Origin: Heliopora coerulea
Taxonomy: Eukaryota > Cnidaria > Anthozoa > Scleralcyonacea > Helioporidae
Reading direction: 5' to 3'
Length of the DNA: 64,000 bases
Assembly (NCBI GenBank): GCA_030142905.1
Contig: JASJOG010000072.1
Span: 248,001-312,000 of the forward strand
Shown: positions 35,039 to 45,621 of the stretch, one piece after another
How positions within the stretch are numbered: position 1 is the stretch's first letter
Layout of the letters: every line of letters begins with the position of its first letter
Made by a program: the position numbers and the translations under genes
Notes under the pieces: generated by a model
The model's input: only the letters and a program-made list of their open reading frames with translations
Databases searched by the model: none
Told to the model about the DNA's origin: nothing

Positions 35039-35265
35039 ATGGTCTGCCATTGCACTAGAGGGGTCTTTCTAGTCGGAACAACGTTTGAAATTGCCGGAAC
35101 GGACTTCGCTGGGCCAATCAAGTACAAGCAAGGCCGAAAAAAGGAAGGGAAAGCCTATATAGTAACCTTGGCGTGCAGCCTCTGCAAAGCTGTGCACTTG
35201 GAACTACTGGAAAATCAAGAAACAAAATTGTTTATCCCCTGTCTCAAATGATTTATCGCGCGATT
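35039..35265 (+). pseudogene. BEL/Pao integrase core fragment, inverted
   Basis: Plus-strand frame with TTFEIAGTDFAGPIKYKQG, then KAYIVTLACSLCKAVHLELL, CLK, a stop, and FIAR. This is the start of the integrase catalytic core of BEL/Pao elements (the D of TDFAGP is the first catalytic Asp). The rest of the element reads on the minus strand, beginning directly at 35253. The two pieces face each other across the palindrome ATCGCGCGAT (35255-35264). Confidence 0.75.
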
Positions 35266-35558
35266 GTGGTACGCTCTTCCGGTAACATGCTAGGTGCTGG
35301 TGTCGCTGTTGCTGTCGCACTAAATCTCTTGCATCCGTAGCACTGCTTTCTAACGCGTTCAACTAGACGCCTCAACTTTGGAAACCAGTACTTTCCTCGA
35401 ATACCGGCCACTGTTAGACCAAATCCCCCGTGGAAAGTCGCGCGATGAATTTGTTGGATCAATTTTTCAGTGAACTTGCCATCTCTTGGAAGATATATTG
35501 GATGTGCCCCTTGTATTCGTCCACGGCAAGTTTCCAGACCGTGAACATTAAGACGCAA
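35253..35558 (-). pseudogene. BEL integrase zinc-binding (HHCC) segment
   Basis: A 101-codon frame with H-x3-H (HRATFH) about 29 residues before C-x2-C (CYGC), the GKYWFPKLRRLVE spacer typical of BEL/Pao integrases, ending LPEERTTIAR. The frame stops exactly at the inversion junction with 35039-35265. Confidence 0.85.
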
Positions 35559-35939
35559 GTCGTGCTGTTCATTGATCTTGAAGTAGTGCGGCTGCTGTCT
35601 TTCTTCTTCTTGAATTCTTCTTATCCACCAATTTCTTTAATTTATTTATATCTTCTGTGGTTATATGGCCAATTCGCTTTGTCGGGTTTCTGCAGTTGTT
35701 TATAAATCTCTTGATTCATACCCAACCCTAAGCATGCGTTGCAAATTACTTCGTTCCAGGAGATCATCGAAATCATCACTGTTCGAGTTGGTCTTCGCCA
35801 CGTTGAACATTTCTCTTACCACTTTGGCTTCGTCCTCAGAGGTTGGTGACGCCTTCGTTACCGGATTTTCTGGCCACTTGCTCTTGTCTTGCAGCCACTT
35901 AGGACCTCTTTCCCAAAGTTTGGAAAATTTGAGTGGATC

Positions 35940-36233
35940 ACCTCTGCTTGCGATGTCGGCAGGGTTTCCTTTCGTCGGAACGTACCTCCATTGTATTTCC
36001 GAACGTAGTTGAATCCTAGCAATCCAGTTGGCTACGAATTGTCTATATTAACCACTGCCTTTGATCCAGTTTAGTACAACTGTGCCATCCATCCATCCGT
36101 ATGTTCGTGGTGTTGGGACCTTATCGAACGCATTTCTCACGTTCGTCAGCAAGTTTGTAGCCATATGCCCAGCGACAAGATGTCGGCGAGGTGTGGTCAG
36201 TCCTTTCTTAGCCAAACGACTTTTCGCTGCCAC
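35940..36233 (-). pseudogene. BEL RNase H segment with a stop codon
   Basis: Reads RKSRLAKKGL-like and WMDGTVVLNWIKGSG, then TAA, then in the same frame YRQFVANWIARIQLR, WRYVPTKGNPADIASRGD. The 'tDS...WI' and 'V-P-x-x-N-P-A-D' blocks are the RNase H end of BEL/Pao elements. The stop interrupts it in the middle. Confidence 0.8.
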
Positions 36234-36689
36234 TAACCGTTGGGTATTTCCTGCGCGTTGTCTAGCTGCTACATAAATATCTGCTCCTACCCCTTGTGCT
36301 GATGCGTATCCAAACCCGTGTAACTCAATTTCCTCGATCTTCTCTTAGTGGTCTACGATTGGTTGTGGTACCAGTTGCTCTCGAGGTAATTGCTGCTCCC
36401 ATTTTTGCCATCGCTGTAGAAGGTCTTTCCTTAGTGGAACGTTCCGCGCTGCTTTGTCCTCACAAACGGTCTCAGTAAATCTGTTTTCCAGCCAGGGTTA
36501 ACGGAGCAATCATCCCAAAAGGGTCATACATGCGGGTCAGTTTTTGAAGAATTCCTCGTTTCGTTCGTTCCGCTTTTCCATCAGGAATCACTACACTTAG
36601 GGCTTCTTGTAGTTTGTTCCACTATAGTCCAAGAATTTTTGATTCATTAGGTTTAATGCTAACTGCTGTTTTGCGAAGGTTTCTGCTGT

Positions 36690-37130
36690 ACCTTCCACTA
36701 CCTGACCGTCTTCTAACTCACTGACATTTGAGCTCCATTCGTGCAATTGGAATGTTGCATCATTCACAATCTTCACAGTTTCTTGTTTATTTTGTTTGGC
36801 TTGCTCGACAGTCTGCCCACCAGTTAACGAATCGTCGACTTACCAGCTTTTTCTGAGCTCCACAACTACGTCCGGACATTTTTCTTCCCAAGGATCCAAG
36901 TGGGCTTCCAATACGCCGTTTAGCAAGAAAGGAGACGGTGCCAATCTGAACAGTAAACGAGTGAAGCAGAATGTCTCTATTTCTTCCTCTTCGTTTGACC
37001 GCCAATGAAACGTCAGCGCATCTCGCTCTGTCTCTCGAATTCTTATTTCCAAGAAGGCTAGTCGAATATCTCCCGTCACAGCAATTGGACAGGCTCGCTG
37101 ACGTACAAGGACGTCCCAAAGATGGCACAA
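36690..37130 (-). pseudogene. BEL reverse transcriptase, C-terminal half
   Basis: Frame from CHLWDVLVRQRACPIAVTGD through FRLAPSPFLLNGV to LRKSW, then a TAA at the position of the Tyr of the catalytic YVDD, followed by VDDSLTGGQTVEQAKQNKQ. The stop is in the catalytic box itself. Interrupted upstream by the insertion at 37131-37350. Confidence 0.82.
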
Positions 37131-37350
37131 AAAGTTAAGAGGTTGATAGACTGCCGAATTTATGATAAGGAATTCTAACGTTTCGAGCTGTATGGCCCTT
37201 CGTCAGGGAGTGAAACGAGTTCTAAATGAGAAATGGCAATTTGACTAGGTTTTATTCTAAAGCAAAAATTAACCAATGAAATATGAGAAATAAAAACAAA
37301 CAAATCGACGACCTAGCAACGACAAGGAAGTCACTTGCTATATTTAACGG
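37131..37350 (-). mobile_element. Nested insertion with hammerhead-ribozyme-like core
   Basis: About 220 bp separates two reverse transcriptase segments that would otherwise be contiguous (PGPPLQN at ~37360 and CHLWDVLV at ~37130). On the minus strand at ~37210-37175 it contains CTGACGAAGGGCC - loop - GCTCGAAAC, the conserved CUGANGA / stem II / GAAAC arrangement of a type I hammerhead core. Penelope-like retroelements are known to carry such motifs. The stem I pairing is not convincing by eye. Confidence 0.5.
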
Positions 37351-37640
37351 TGATTAGTAAATTCTGTAGCGGTGGGCCGGGGTTCAGACACTCGTTAAGC
37401 AATGGGGGCTTGTGGGGAAGCACGTGCCAACGCATCGTAAACGATACGTAACTTGGTTATTGCTGATGTTTCACGTACAACCGCTTTATGGGGAACATAG
37501 AACTCTTTACGTTTAACTTCTTTAGGCACCTTTTCGATTATGTTGGCTGTGAATTGTTCTCGTATTACTTCGTTGTACGCCTCGGTTTGGCCATTACGTT
37601 GTTGTCGTCGCGTCAAACTCTCCAAGCGTCGCAAACTTTC
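37350..37640 (-). pseudogene. BEL reverse transcriptase, N-terminal half
   Basis: Frame with AYNEVIREQFTANIIEKVP, FYVPHKAVVRETSA, TKLRIVYDALARA, then (frame-shifted) LLNECLNPGPPLQN. This is the fingers region of BEL reverse transcriptase. It is cut by the nested insertion. Confidence 0.82.
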
Positions 37641-37839
37641 ATACTCATTATTAGGTAACTCACGATGGTTTCATACCATCCCTCGTTCGCTCGACGAAGC
37701 TGTTCTTTAAATTCGGCATGCACCACTGCTTGGTCGTTTTCTGATCGGTCCTCTAGCTCGAGAACGTCCAACTTGCACAGTTGCTCGAAATCAATTTGTG
37801 AGGTTTGGGTTAGCAGCATGGTTTTCAAACGCCGCGCCT

Positions 37840-38330
37840 GGACTCATGATGAACCATCCCATTTTGGTACGCTCCGCAATTGGTTCGCCGTCGCTGCCAA
37901 CCAGTGGTTTTGTTTTGTTCTTCTTCGAGCGTATTCGCCATTTCCGAGGATAACGTGTACAGGTAACTTGCTTTTTATGTCGTTGTCAGTTACTGCTGCG
38001 CCACATAAATCACCATAATCACGGATTAAATTCCGGTAATTCGGATTGTCAATCGTTAACAGCTCACCTTTATCAACTGTAATTAATCTCACTTGCAATT
38101 TGTGCTTTCCATTGACAGATTCCACGTTTAGTTGATGTGTTTCCATGCGCATTCTTTTGGACGACATCAGCATTTCTACTTCTTTGGTTTGGGTCTCCAC
38201 TGGTTTCGTTCTCAAAATATTCACAAGCTTCGCTGAAATATACGAACTTCAGGAGCCCGTATGAATTAACCCTCGACATTGGACACCAGTGACCTTGATC
38301 ACGATGACAAGGAGTATGCCCTCAGATGGC
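37840..38330 (-). pseudogene. BEL aspartic protease segment, active site lost
   Basis: In one frame: ILLVIVIKVTGVQCRGLIH-TGS, a TGA stop, SSYISAKLVNILRTKPVE. The family active site D-T/S-G reads H-T-G here. Downstream the block PNYRNLIRDYGDLCG and KSKLPVHVILGNGEYAR is the usual end of the BEL protease region. Confidence 0.8.
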
Positions 38331-40132
38331 TGATTAGTTGCCAAGGCCTTTTCTTTGGAACTCGACCCGTCGCAAATTGAGATGTGTTGTTTTCCATCGA
38401 TTGTTTTTCAACGAATTGGCCTCAAAATCTCGGCCAATCTTGGTAACTACCACTGAATTTTTAGATAACAAGCTTCGGTGACTTGGCCATTCTACTACTG
38501 TTTAGCGTGGTGGTATCGAGTGACTGACCTAAACTTTGACCAGTTCTGCTTGAAACTGCATTCTTGTTTCGTGTGGTTTCATTTCTTGGTCTCTTCTGCG
38601 TTGTTCAAGCTATTCTCGCATTTGTTACATGTCGACATCTGTTTCAGAATGTTTCGCGTTCACTTGAGAGGTCCACTACCTTAATTCTTCCATTTCGACT
38701 TTCGCTTCGATTTTCTTTTCTTCGACGTCAAGACGCACTTCCTCGATGCTGTCCGTAATAGCTTTTAACGCATTGCAGTGTCTTTCGATCGCTTCCTGGC
38801 GATTTAATTCTGACAGCGTTTGTTCTCTGCATCATAACTGCGAGTTGCTTCAGTTTTACTTCCAGCTTCGCGGTAGCAGCTTCCGTTTTTATCGTTACAT
38901 AATCCCGTCGGAGGTGCCACTTGTCGTCAACAATGTCCGCGTGTTCCAACGCTTGTGTTTTCTTTCCTATTTACTCGCCTTCAACTCTATCACGTGATCA
39001 CACTCTCTCTTACCCAGTTCACAACAAAAATTTCAACCTGCTGTTGTGTCCATGATTAAATTTGACCCTTGTAATTCTGATACAGTGACCAATTTCTGAA
39101 GGAGTCACCTTCAGCAAATCCACCAACTATCGAGAATAAAACGGTATTTCAATGATCCTTAGCCGAAAAGTTTGGTAGGTGCTTTTGGTAAGTCCTCCGA
39201 ACCGACACTACTGTTTTCGAAGACAATAAACAAACAAATCGTGGAGGAAGTCTCTTGGAGAGAAAATTCAAGCGAAGTTAAGAAGGTAAGCGTAACGGAC
39301 TCATCCTCTGCATTGTAACTGAAGTATCTGCTGATAAAGCCTGTATAAGTGATCTAATGACCAATACGTGTGACTTGTGATTAATGCCCTGGCCAAATGA
39401 ATGCAACATCGCAATTCAACATCGTTCGACATTGTTGAATGCAACATGTTGAACTCGTTTGGCCACCACGTTACATGATGTTGCATGGTGTTGTATGATG
39501 TTGAACGAAGTTTGATTTCCATTAAACATTTGCAGCATCGTTCAGCATTTTTGCAGTCGCGCACGCGTGGCAAGTCATGTCATAGGCAAGGGCAACGGGC
39601 AGTTTGGCCTACTAAATCAGTGAGCGATAGCGCAGGCCGAACAGTCGTTTACTTCAATCGTATCATGTAAACGGGTAATTATAATTCTAGTACAGGTAGC
39701 CGGGATGAGATTAACCACACAACCATCCTAACTGGCTAACATTAGTGCATGGCTCGTTGAGACCCAGGTGGTTAATTATAATATAATTAACAGCCATTAT
39801 ACGAAGGCGTTCGTGAAGCTTAATCCGATCCTGAGTTCCGAGAAAGACCTAAGATCTGAGCTGGATAAACGTCCACTCACCGCAGAGAGTGAGGTACTGA
39901 AATTAGGATTCCGAACTTTGTACATCCGAATGAGAGCAGTTAGTATCACTACACCAGTGAATGGTGGAAAATCCCGCTTGGTAATGTATTGAAAACTACG
40001 TACTATTTCCTTATAATCACCTACACGGTGAAAGCATATTTACACAAGATGGAGGCGACATTTGTAAATTTTACCGAGGAATCTTTAAAACTACTTGCTG
40101 AGTGGCGATAGACGTTCCAGACGGGAAGCGAA

Positions 40133-40236
40133 TTCTCGTGGTGAATATTATTGCCCAGCAGATAACTTAAAAAGACCCATTGCGTTTTTATGGGTCTTTT
40201 TAAAGTTATCTGCTGGACAACAATATTTGTCACGAG
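40133..40236. repeat. 47-bp-arm inverted repeat
   Basis: Arms 40133-40179 and 40189-40236 (tctcgtg...cagcagataactt-aaaaagaccca) pair with few mismatches and a 9-bp loop. The outer sequence also carries a direct repeat 'aatcacctac' at 40016 and 40266. Confidence 0.85.
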
Positions 40237-40370
40237 AAGTACTTACTGAGTATTTTCTTTCAAATAATCACCTACCTAATTATACTAAAAAATGACACCT
40301 TCCGTGAATAATTGTTAAGCGTTCTCAAACTCACCAAAAATTCTTGGAAACACTCCTCAATAATCTATCA

Positions 40371-40617
40371 AGCCTGGTTCACACGAGCGAAGCAAGAACA
40401 AACAAAATTAAGGTGGGACAAATTAAGTGTTCCCGTAGCCTAGGACAACGCAAGTATCAGCACGAGCCCACGAAATAGGCTCGAGCACAAGCACGAACAC
40501 AAGAGGAAGAGGCTTCTTTTTCTCGTGCTCGCGTTTGTATTTGTTGTAAATCGGTTCACTCGTAAATTTTGCTAGTGCTTGAGCTGAGTTGAGTTTGCGT
40601 CACTCAAGTGTGAATCA
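40371..40617 (+). repeat. Relative of the GCCTGGTTCACAC MITE
   Basis: Starts CAAGCCTGGTTCACACGAGC and ends near AGTGTGAATCAAAG, with the same kind of ends as the other copies but an unrelated interior (gcacgagcccacgaaataggctcgagcac). Confidence 0.6.
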
Positions 40618-41716
40618 AAGTATACGTCTTGCGCTTCGAGAGCCATAAGAGACCATTAATTTAGTAAGGTATTAAGACAACAGGGCATCCATTGATAACA
40701 GCTACGCCTGACGGATTTACCCTGGTAAAATGTTAGTTTATTATTATTATTAAAGAAAACGTAACTTACCTTCTCTAAGGAGGATTAGTAAGGTAAACAA
40801 TCGAACATTGTTGGGATCTACATCGGAATGATTGTTTTTGCGGGAATGTTAAAATGGCAGCAGTTATTCGTAGAAGGAAGACACTGGCAAGTGGCAGCTA
40901 TTGTTCTACGGGAGTTGTTGACTGATAAAAGCTCTCATCGACTGAAAAAATCGACGTAAGCAAGCAAGGTCTTCCTTCACAGCAATGGTTCAACTTTTTA
41001 ATAGTTTCATCTTTCCAACCCTTTCTTCCCTTCGGAACTACGACAATCATTTTGACGTCCTTGGCTGGACAGAAGGAACCTGGGCAGTTAAATTTGATTG
41101 GTTGTTTAGTGTTCATTAATAATCGGATAGTTGGAAAGCCAGCTAAACGTTCCAACGTTAGTGGCCTCTCATCATTTGTTGGGCTAAATGTTTGATGCAA
41201 AGCAAACGTTCATTCAACATTCAACCAGAAAAACGGCTAACACGTAGTTCTTAACTGCCTAACATTGTTGGACCAGCAAGTGTTGGTCAATGCTTGTTGA
41301 GTGACAGCAATTGTTGAGTGGCATGGTAACTGTGTTATTATTAGTAGTTTATTAGGTAATTAATTAGTTTAGAATTATATACTGTACTGGGGTCACGTGA
41401 ATTTGAAGCACGAGGTTTTAGGATATATGTCAGTTTTGTTCCGTTCTGTTTGCTATTCTGAATGAATTTAAAGTTAAAGGGGATCTCAGAGGGGTATTGT
41501 CACAGAAGTAAGTTCCCTTTGTTGTTATATAGACGTTTATCTGTTACATATATTTTATAATTTTATTTTATTTTATCGTTTGTAATATGTTTGTATTATA
41601 GATCAAATTGCATTAATAAATACGATTGAAATATTCCTCTGTTACTGTCAAGTTAACAATGTTCGCGACACGTTATATCGTTTAGCCGCGGCTTAAATGT
41701 CGGTGTGCAGCATAAT

Positions 41717-41810
41717 TAACCGTTTCTGGTCACTCTCCCCGTAACGAGTGAAATTGTCTAGCGTTCGTCAGGCTAATTTAAGAAGAAAAAGTGGAATTCG
41801 GCCGACCGAA
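41717..41810 (-). repeat. TTAA-family short repeat
   Basis: TTAACCGTTTCTGGTC at the left and the core 'gtaacgagtgaaattgtctagcgtt', ending near 'gaattcggccgaccgaaaag'. Immediately upstream of the sulfotransferase exon. Confidence 0.65.
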
Positions 41811-41873
41811 AAGAATTGATGTAATGTTGTTTTGTTTTTTTTAGTGTCGCATTATCTAGTTCATGGTCGATAT

Positions 41874-43023
41874 ATGATGTGCGACATTGGTCTTAGGAGA
41901 AGAAAAGGTCTTTGTTTAGTTTGGCCTTGTCTGTTAATTCTGCTTACGTTTATTTGGAACTTCACCGACGAAAAGCATCCAATCTGGGTCAATTCAAGGT
42001 TCAACAATAATCCCAATGTCTACCATGAAAAGAAAGTTGTAGCACGTTTTAACATCTGGAAGACATCAAAAGGGCTTATTAGCAAAACAAACCATACTTC
42101 AGGGAATATCATATCTGTTAACTCTGAGGGACGAATCAATCATTCCAATCGAAAAAAAGTTCTTATAATCAGTCGTGGGCGATCTGGTTCTTCATTTCTC
42201 GGAAAACTCTTCGATGAAGACCAAAAGCTTCTGTATTTGTTCGAGCCTCTTCGTTCCTTAGCCTCCAGCGCATATCCGAGGAATGATACGAAATCATTAA
42301 AAATTCTTGACGAAATTTACGGTTGTCAGACAGTGGACAATGTCTACCTTGATTTTCTGTTAAAGAACGAGGCGTTCAGGTTAAGGAGTAGCCGTCTTCT
42401 ACCGTTTTATCAAAAAATGCCAGTTATTACCCGAAAGAGCTTGCCTAGCGCAGTTGTTAAAAAAAGAATGTGATCAAGCCACTGGCATTGTGACCAAAGT
42501 TCTAACTCATCGTCTTCCTGAAGGAGGGCTTTGGGGGGTCAAGAAATTAATGGAAAAGCCAACCAATAGTAACCTGAAAATAATTCATCTTATTCGTGAT
42601 CCTCGGCTAGTTGTTTACTCCATGATGGACACCGGCTGGTTTAGAGGGCAAAATTTCTCGGAAAAAACCCAGCAAATTTGTGATGCTGTTTGGGAAAATG
42701 TGGAGTATGCTCGCAGAAATGCCGTGTTTTTTCAGGGCCAGTACAGACTCATTGTGTTTAGAGAAATGATAAAGAATACGCGTTCGATGATAATCAGTTT
42801 GTATGAATTCTTGGAAATGGCACCTGTCCCTGATAATGTCTTTTCTTGGATTGAAACTAATACCAGAGTGTCGGATTTCAACAAGCCTTATTCAACGTCT
42901 CGCAACTCGACGGAAGTTTTAAACAAGAAAACTAATTTTACTGAAGAAGAAAGCGCCATCGTTGACAAGTACTGCAGCAATGTAATAAAGTGTATACAGA
43001 ACGATGAACATCTGCATAGCTAG
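41874..43023 (+). CDS. Carbohydrate sulfotransferase (CHST1-7-like), one frameshift
   Basis: Golgi type II membrane enzyme that transfers sulfate from PAPS to a sugar hydroxyl (family: Gal/GlcNAc 6-O-sulfotransferases). ATG at 41874 (a second ATG follows directly). A short basic N-terminus (RRRK) and a hydrophobic anchor at residues ~13-28 precede a stem. The 5'-phosphosulfate loop RGRSGSSFLGKLF is at ~101-113, followed by LFEPLRSLA. The 3'-phosphate block IIHLIRDPRLVVYSM and the FREM block lie in the second part. The single coding exon has one break: residues up to 'LPSAVVKKRM' are in one frame, and AQLLKKECDQATGIVTKVLT onward to the TAG (43021-43023) are in the +1 frame. The shift falls in AAAAAAAG at ~42457; one A fewer joins both frames. 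With that, length is ~382 residues, normal for the family. An acceptor-like TTTTTTTTAG ends at 41843, so a 5' UTR intron is likely. Substrate sugar unknown. Confidence 0.87.
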
Positions 43024-43304
43024 CGACAAAAATATTTTCCCTAGATCCCCCAAACCGGCCCTTCATTGGCGGCTTGGAGCATTTTCCGGAGTCGGAAACC
43101 TCAGGGAAATATATGTCTACAGGCGTCTGCCTCCCAGCCCGTAGATAACATATGTATATATGAAAATAAGATGGAGAATGTAGGTTCACGCACACCCACA
43201 TGTTCTTGAGTTATATAATAACATGAATAATCTATCACTAACGTCATTTAATGAATCAAAGAGTTATTTTAATAGTTTTACTTATGTACGTTAGTTACTT
43301 TTAG

Positions 43305-43655
43305 ACGGGGGTGGTGGCAGAGGGGTACACCCCCGTCGGGGAACCGTTGTCCCCCTGTCGTGGGAAAATCAACTTATCGGGAGTTTTTCCTGATGATAAC
43401 ACATTTATATATTGTTCAAACTATGAGTACTTGTGATTGATTTAGCCCAGAAAGATAGCAGACTCCTCTCTTCATGTCAAATGTAATAGTTAACTGTTTC
43501 TAGTCAATTGTTCCGATTATTCTTGAGAAAAATATCATGTTTTTGACCTTCAAATAAGGGAATTGTAAAGGGGGAGTGGTCCCCACCTCACTGGTTTAGC
43601 CCTCCTGTCGGGGACTTTAGCCCCATTGTCAGTGAATTCCTGGCGCCACCCCGGG
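43305..43655 (+). repeat. MITE-like element, GC-ended family 1, copy C
   Basis: Starts ACGGGGGTGGTGGCAG, ends TGGCGCCACCCCGGG; same internal order as the copy at 23526-23892 (gatgataacacatttatatattgt, tgattgatttagcc, gttccgattattcttg, accttcaaataag, attgtaaaggggg). About 350 bp. Confidence 0.8.
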
Positions 43656-45203
43656 TATTAGGTATGTTACGCCGAAATAGTAAGTTCAAGTTTATTTCAG
43701 AGTTTAGTGATGAAATAAGTTCCTCTCATTTCTCTGGAAATTCTATTTGAATTGTTACAGTGATAAATAGGATAGATTGGTACAACTGTTCAAATGACCA
43801 CTAACTTTGAGGTGTGTGTATTTTTGGTGTTGGATTTGTTGTTTGTGTAATGTTACCTACTTTATCAAGCTCTCCTTTTGCTTAACTGAAAAGCTTTCGC
43901 AATTTTGACAGATTATTGGGTAGATTACGTGATTTACTTTGCAGGTTATTGGCGACTTTATCATCCAAACTTTTCCGTTTTCGAAATTCGAAAAGTATCG
44001 ACCTTCCTGTGGTAAATATACACATTACGCCCTGTATCTTTTTTCTTAACATTTGGAAATTGCACGTGATCTTTCTCACAAACAGAATTCAGTTTTTGTT
44101 ACATAATGTTTTAAGTTCCTTCGTTGTCGCCGACTGGCCGCAAAGTTTGTTTGATCCAATACAGTTTTCAATCTGCCAAATTTTGAAGGAACGTTCGGTT
44201 TCCTCTGATCTTACTGGTTATTGTGGGTCGTTCGGGTTGTGGGTGATAAAAAGTGAGATATTGTTATTGTCGGTCTCTTTTCTCTTTGATCTTAGATCGA
44301 GAATTTCTTTCAATTTTGCCTTTTGTATTCCGGTTCCTTTGTTATTTGAGTTATTGGGTAACTCTGTCTTTGAAAAACGTTTCCGAGCTCTTTCTGGTGT
44401 TTCTCGTCTAAATCTTTGCTTGTGGCGGTAGCGCGTCTTCTTACTAGGTTGTGATTTTTAATTTCCTGCTGTGGTTATTCAGCTTACTTCGTGGCTTATT
44501 ATCAAAATTTCACCTCATAGTTCTTCTCCTTTAGTAGCGTATGTGGGTGCTTATTTTTTCTCATTGCTGTGCCCTGGATTGTTTGTATTTTATACCGTCA
44601 AACTGAAATGTATTTTCTTTTAACATGAGAGATATTACCCATAGAATGAAATCTTTGAGTAAAAGTCGTATTGGTAATGCCAGAGCATTTGTCTAACCCG
44701 TATGTGATTGCTGCAAGTCTCGAGTCGCGTGGAATGTTTGGGTATAGGTTGACCAGTGGCGTTGCTAGGGTTAATTTATTGAGGGGGGGCCAAAATTATG
44801 GCATACTCTGAGGTTTTACAACTTTTTAATGATGAAATCAATGCTCACCACAAAGTAACATCGTTTGGGATCACTGGGTAAATGGCAACGAATGTTTGTT
44901 CGATATCTCACCAAGAAAACCTTGGTGGTAGAAACGAATGTTACCGAGATCCAGAACACCAGGCAATAATTTAAATTGTTCAACGGTTCAATATACTGGT
45001 ATGAAATGGGGGCACCAGGCCCTCCAAATTTACGCTTCGGGGGAGGGCTATGACCCCCTATCCCCCTCTCGCGAGGCCTATGAGGTTGACCAAGTCTAAA
45101 GACACAAATATGTGTTGTCTTCTATTTCTTCGGGAGTTTTGTCTGGGAAGTCCATGTCCTTTCGCATGAAATTCGGAAGTTCTTGGCACAATGGTTTTAG
45201 AAT

Positions 45204-45301
45204 CAACCCTTTCCGGTCCGTTCCCGTCTTTTTAATTTTTCTCTGGCTAACGCCTGACGATTTTACTTGTCAAGGGGAGAGGTGACGGACAATAAAGAGT
45301 T
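45204..45301 (+). repeat. TTAA-family short repeat
   Basis: From CAACCCTTTCCGGTCCG to GACGGACAATAAAGAGTTAA with the core 'ctggctaacgcctgacgattttacttgtcaagg'; the ends GGTCCG/CGGAC are inverted. Confidence 0.65.
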
Positions 45302-45621
45302 AAATCTATAAAGTAACTTAGTCCGTGTGTGAGGCTTGTTGGCTCTGCAAAGATTGGTGTCACTTTCAGATCTGCTGGTTGTGGTAATTTTATCTTTTCG
45401 GTATTCCGTTCTTTGACGGCGCATTTAATGGACTACCAAAAGTCCAGAAATCCGAAATAATATTTAATAGAAAATATAATATTTGGTAGCTTTTGACGTA
45501 GTCAACCTGTACATAAACATTCCACAGAGCTTGGAGCTTGAACAATCCTTTCGTCAAAATTACAACGTTTTTTGTTTGATTTAAATATAGGAAGTACTAA
45601 AGGGAGATCTTATGTAAAAAA

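Larger units (their letters stand above)
35253..39000 (-). mobile_element. Degenerate BEL/Pao LTR retrotransposon
   Basis: On the minus strand the order from high to low coordinate is gag-like coiled-coil (~38990-38730), protease (~38330-37840), reverse transcriptase N-terminal part (~37830-37350), an inserted element, reverse transcriptase C-terminal part (~37130-36690), RNase H (~36233-35940) and the integrase HHCC zinc finger (35558-35253). This is the usual gag-PR-RT-RH-IN order of BEL/Pao. Frames are broken by stops and shifts. Diagnostic blocks: FYVPHKAVVRE and KLRIVYDA (RT), AVTGDIRLAF and FRLAPSPFLLNGV (RT), WMDGTVVLNWIKGSG (RNase H), ATFHGGFGL...CYGCKRF (integrase zinc finger). No LTRs were identified. 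It is dead. Confidence 0.88.
39001..41830. other. Repeat-rich intergenic region before the sulfotransferase
   Basis: Possible 5' leader of the BEL element at 39001-39280 but no LTR found. 39380-39560 and 41150-41330 share 'caacatgttg / caacattgttg' sub-repeats of an unclassified fold-back family. Contains the hairpin at 40133-40236, a relative of the GCCTGGTTCACAC MITE at 40371-40617 and a TTAA-family repeat at 41717-41810. An unrecognised minus-strand frame of 100 codons lies at 40898-41200. Confidence 0.5.
43024..45620. other. Intergenic region with repeats
   Basis: Holds MITE copy C (43305-43655), and a minus-strand stretch at 43880-44430 with scattered open frames (RKITCNFQMLRKKIQGVMC, KRKSLDDKVANNLQSK). 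These could be decayed retroelement code but are not recognised. At 44752-45075, G/C-run-ended sequence begins GTGGCGTTGCTAGGG and ends in CCCCCTATCCCCCTCTCGC. A TTAA-family repeat lies at 45204-45301. No host gene seen. Confidence 0.45.

Noticed and set aside
40898..41200. 100-codon minus-strand frame with CPAKDVKMIVVVPK
   Set aside because: Faintly recalls a glycosyltransferase start but no further motif follows; not enough to call a gene.
43916..44431. 171-codon plus-strand frame and its minus-strand counterpart
   Set aside because: The plus frame is Leu/Phe/Ser-rich and unconvincing. The antisense has retroelement-like pieces but with stops, and I could not assign a family.
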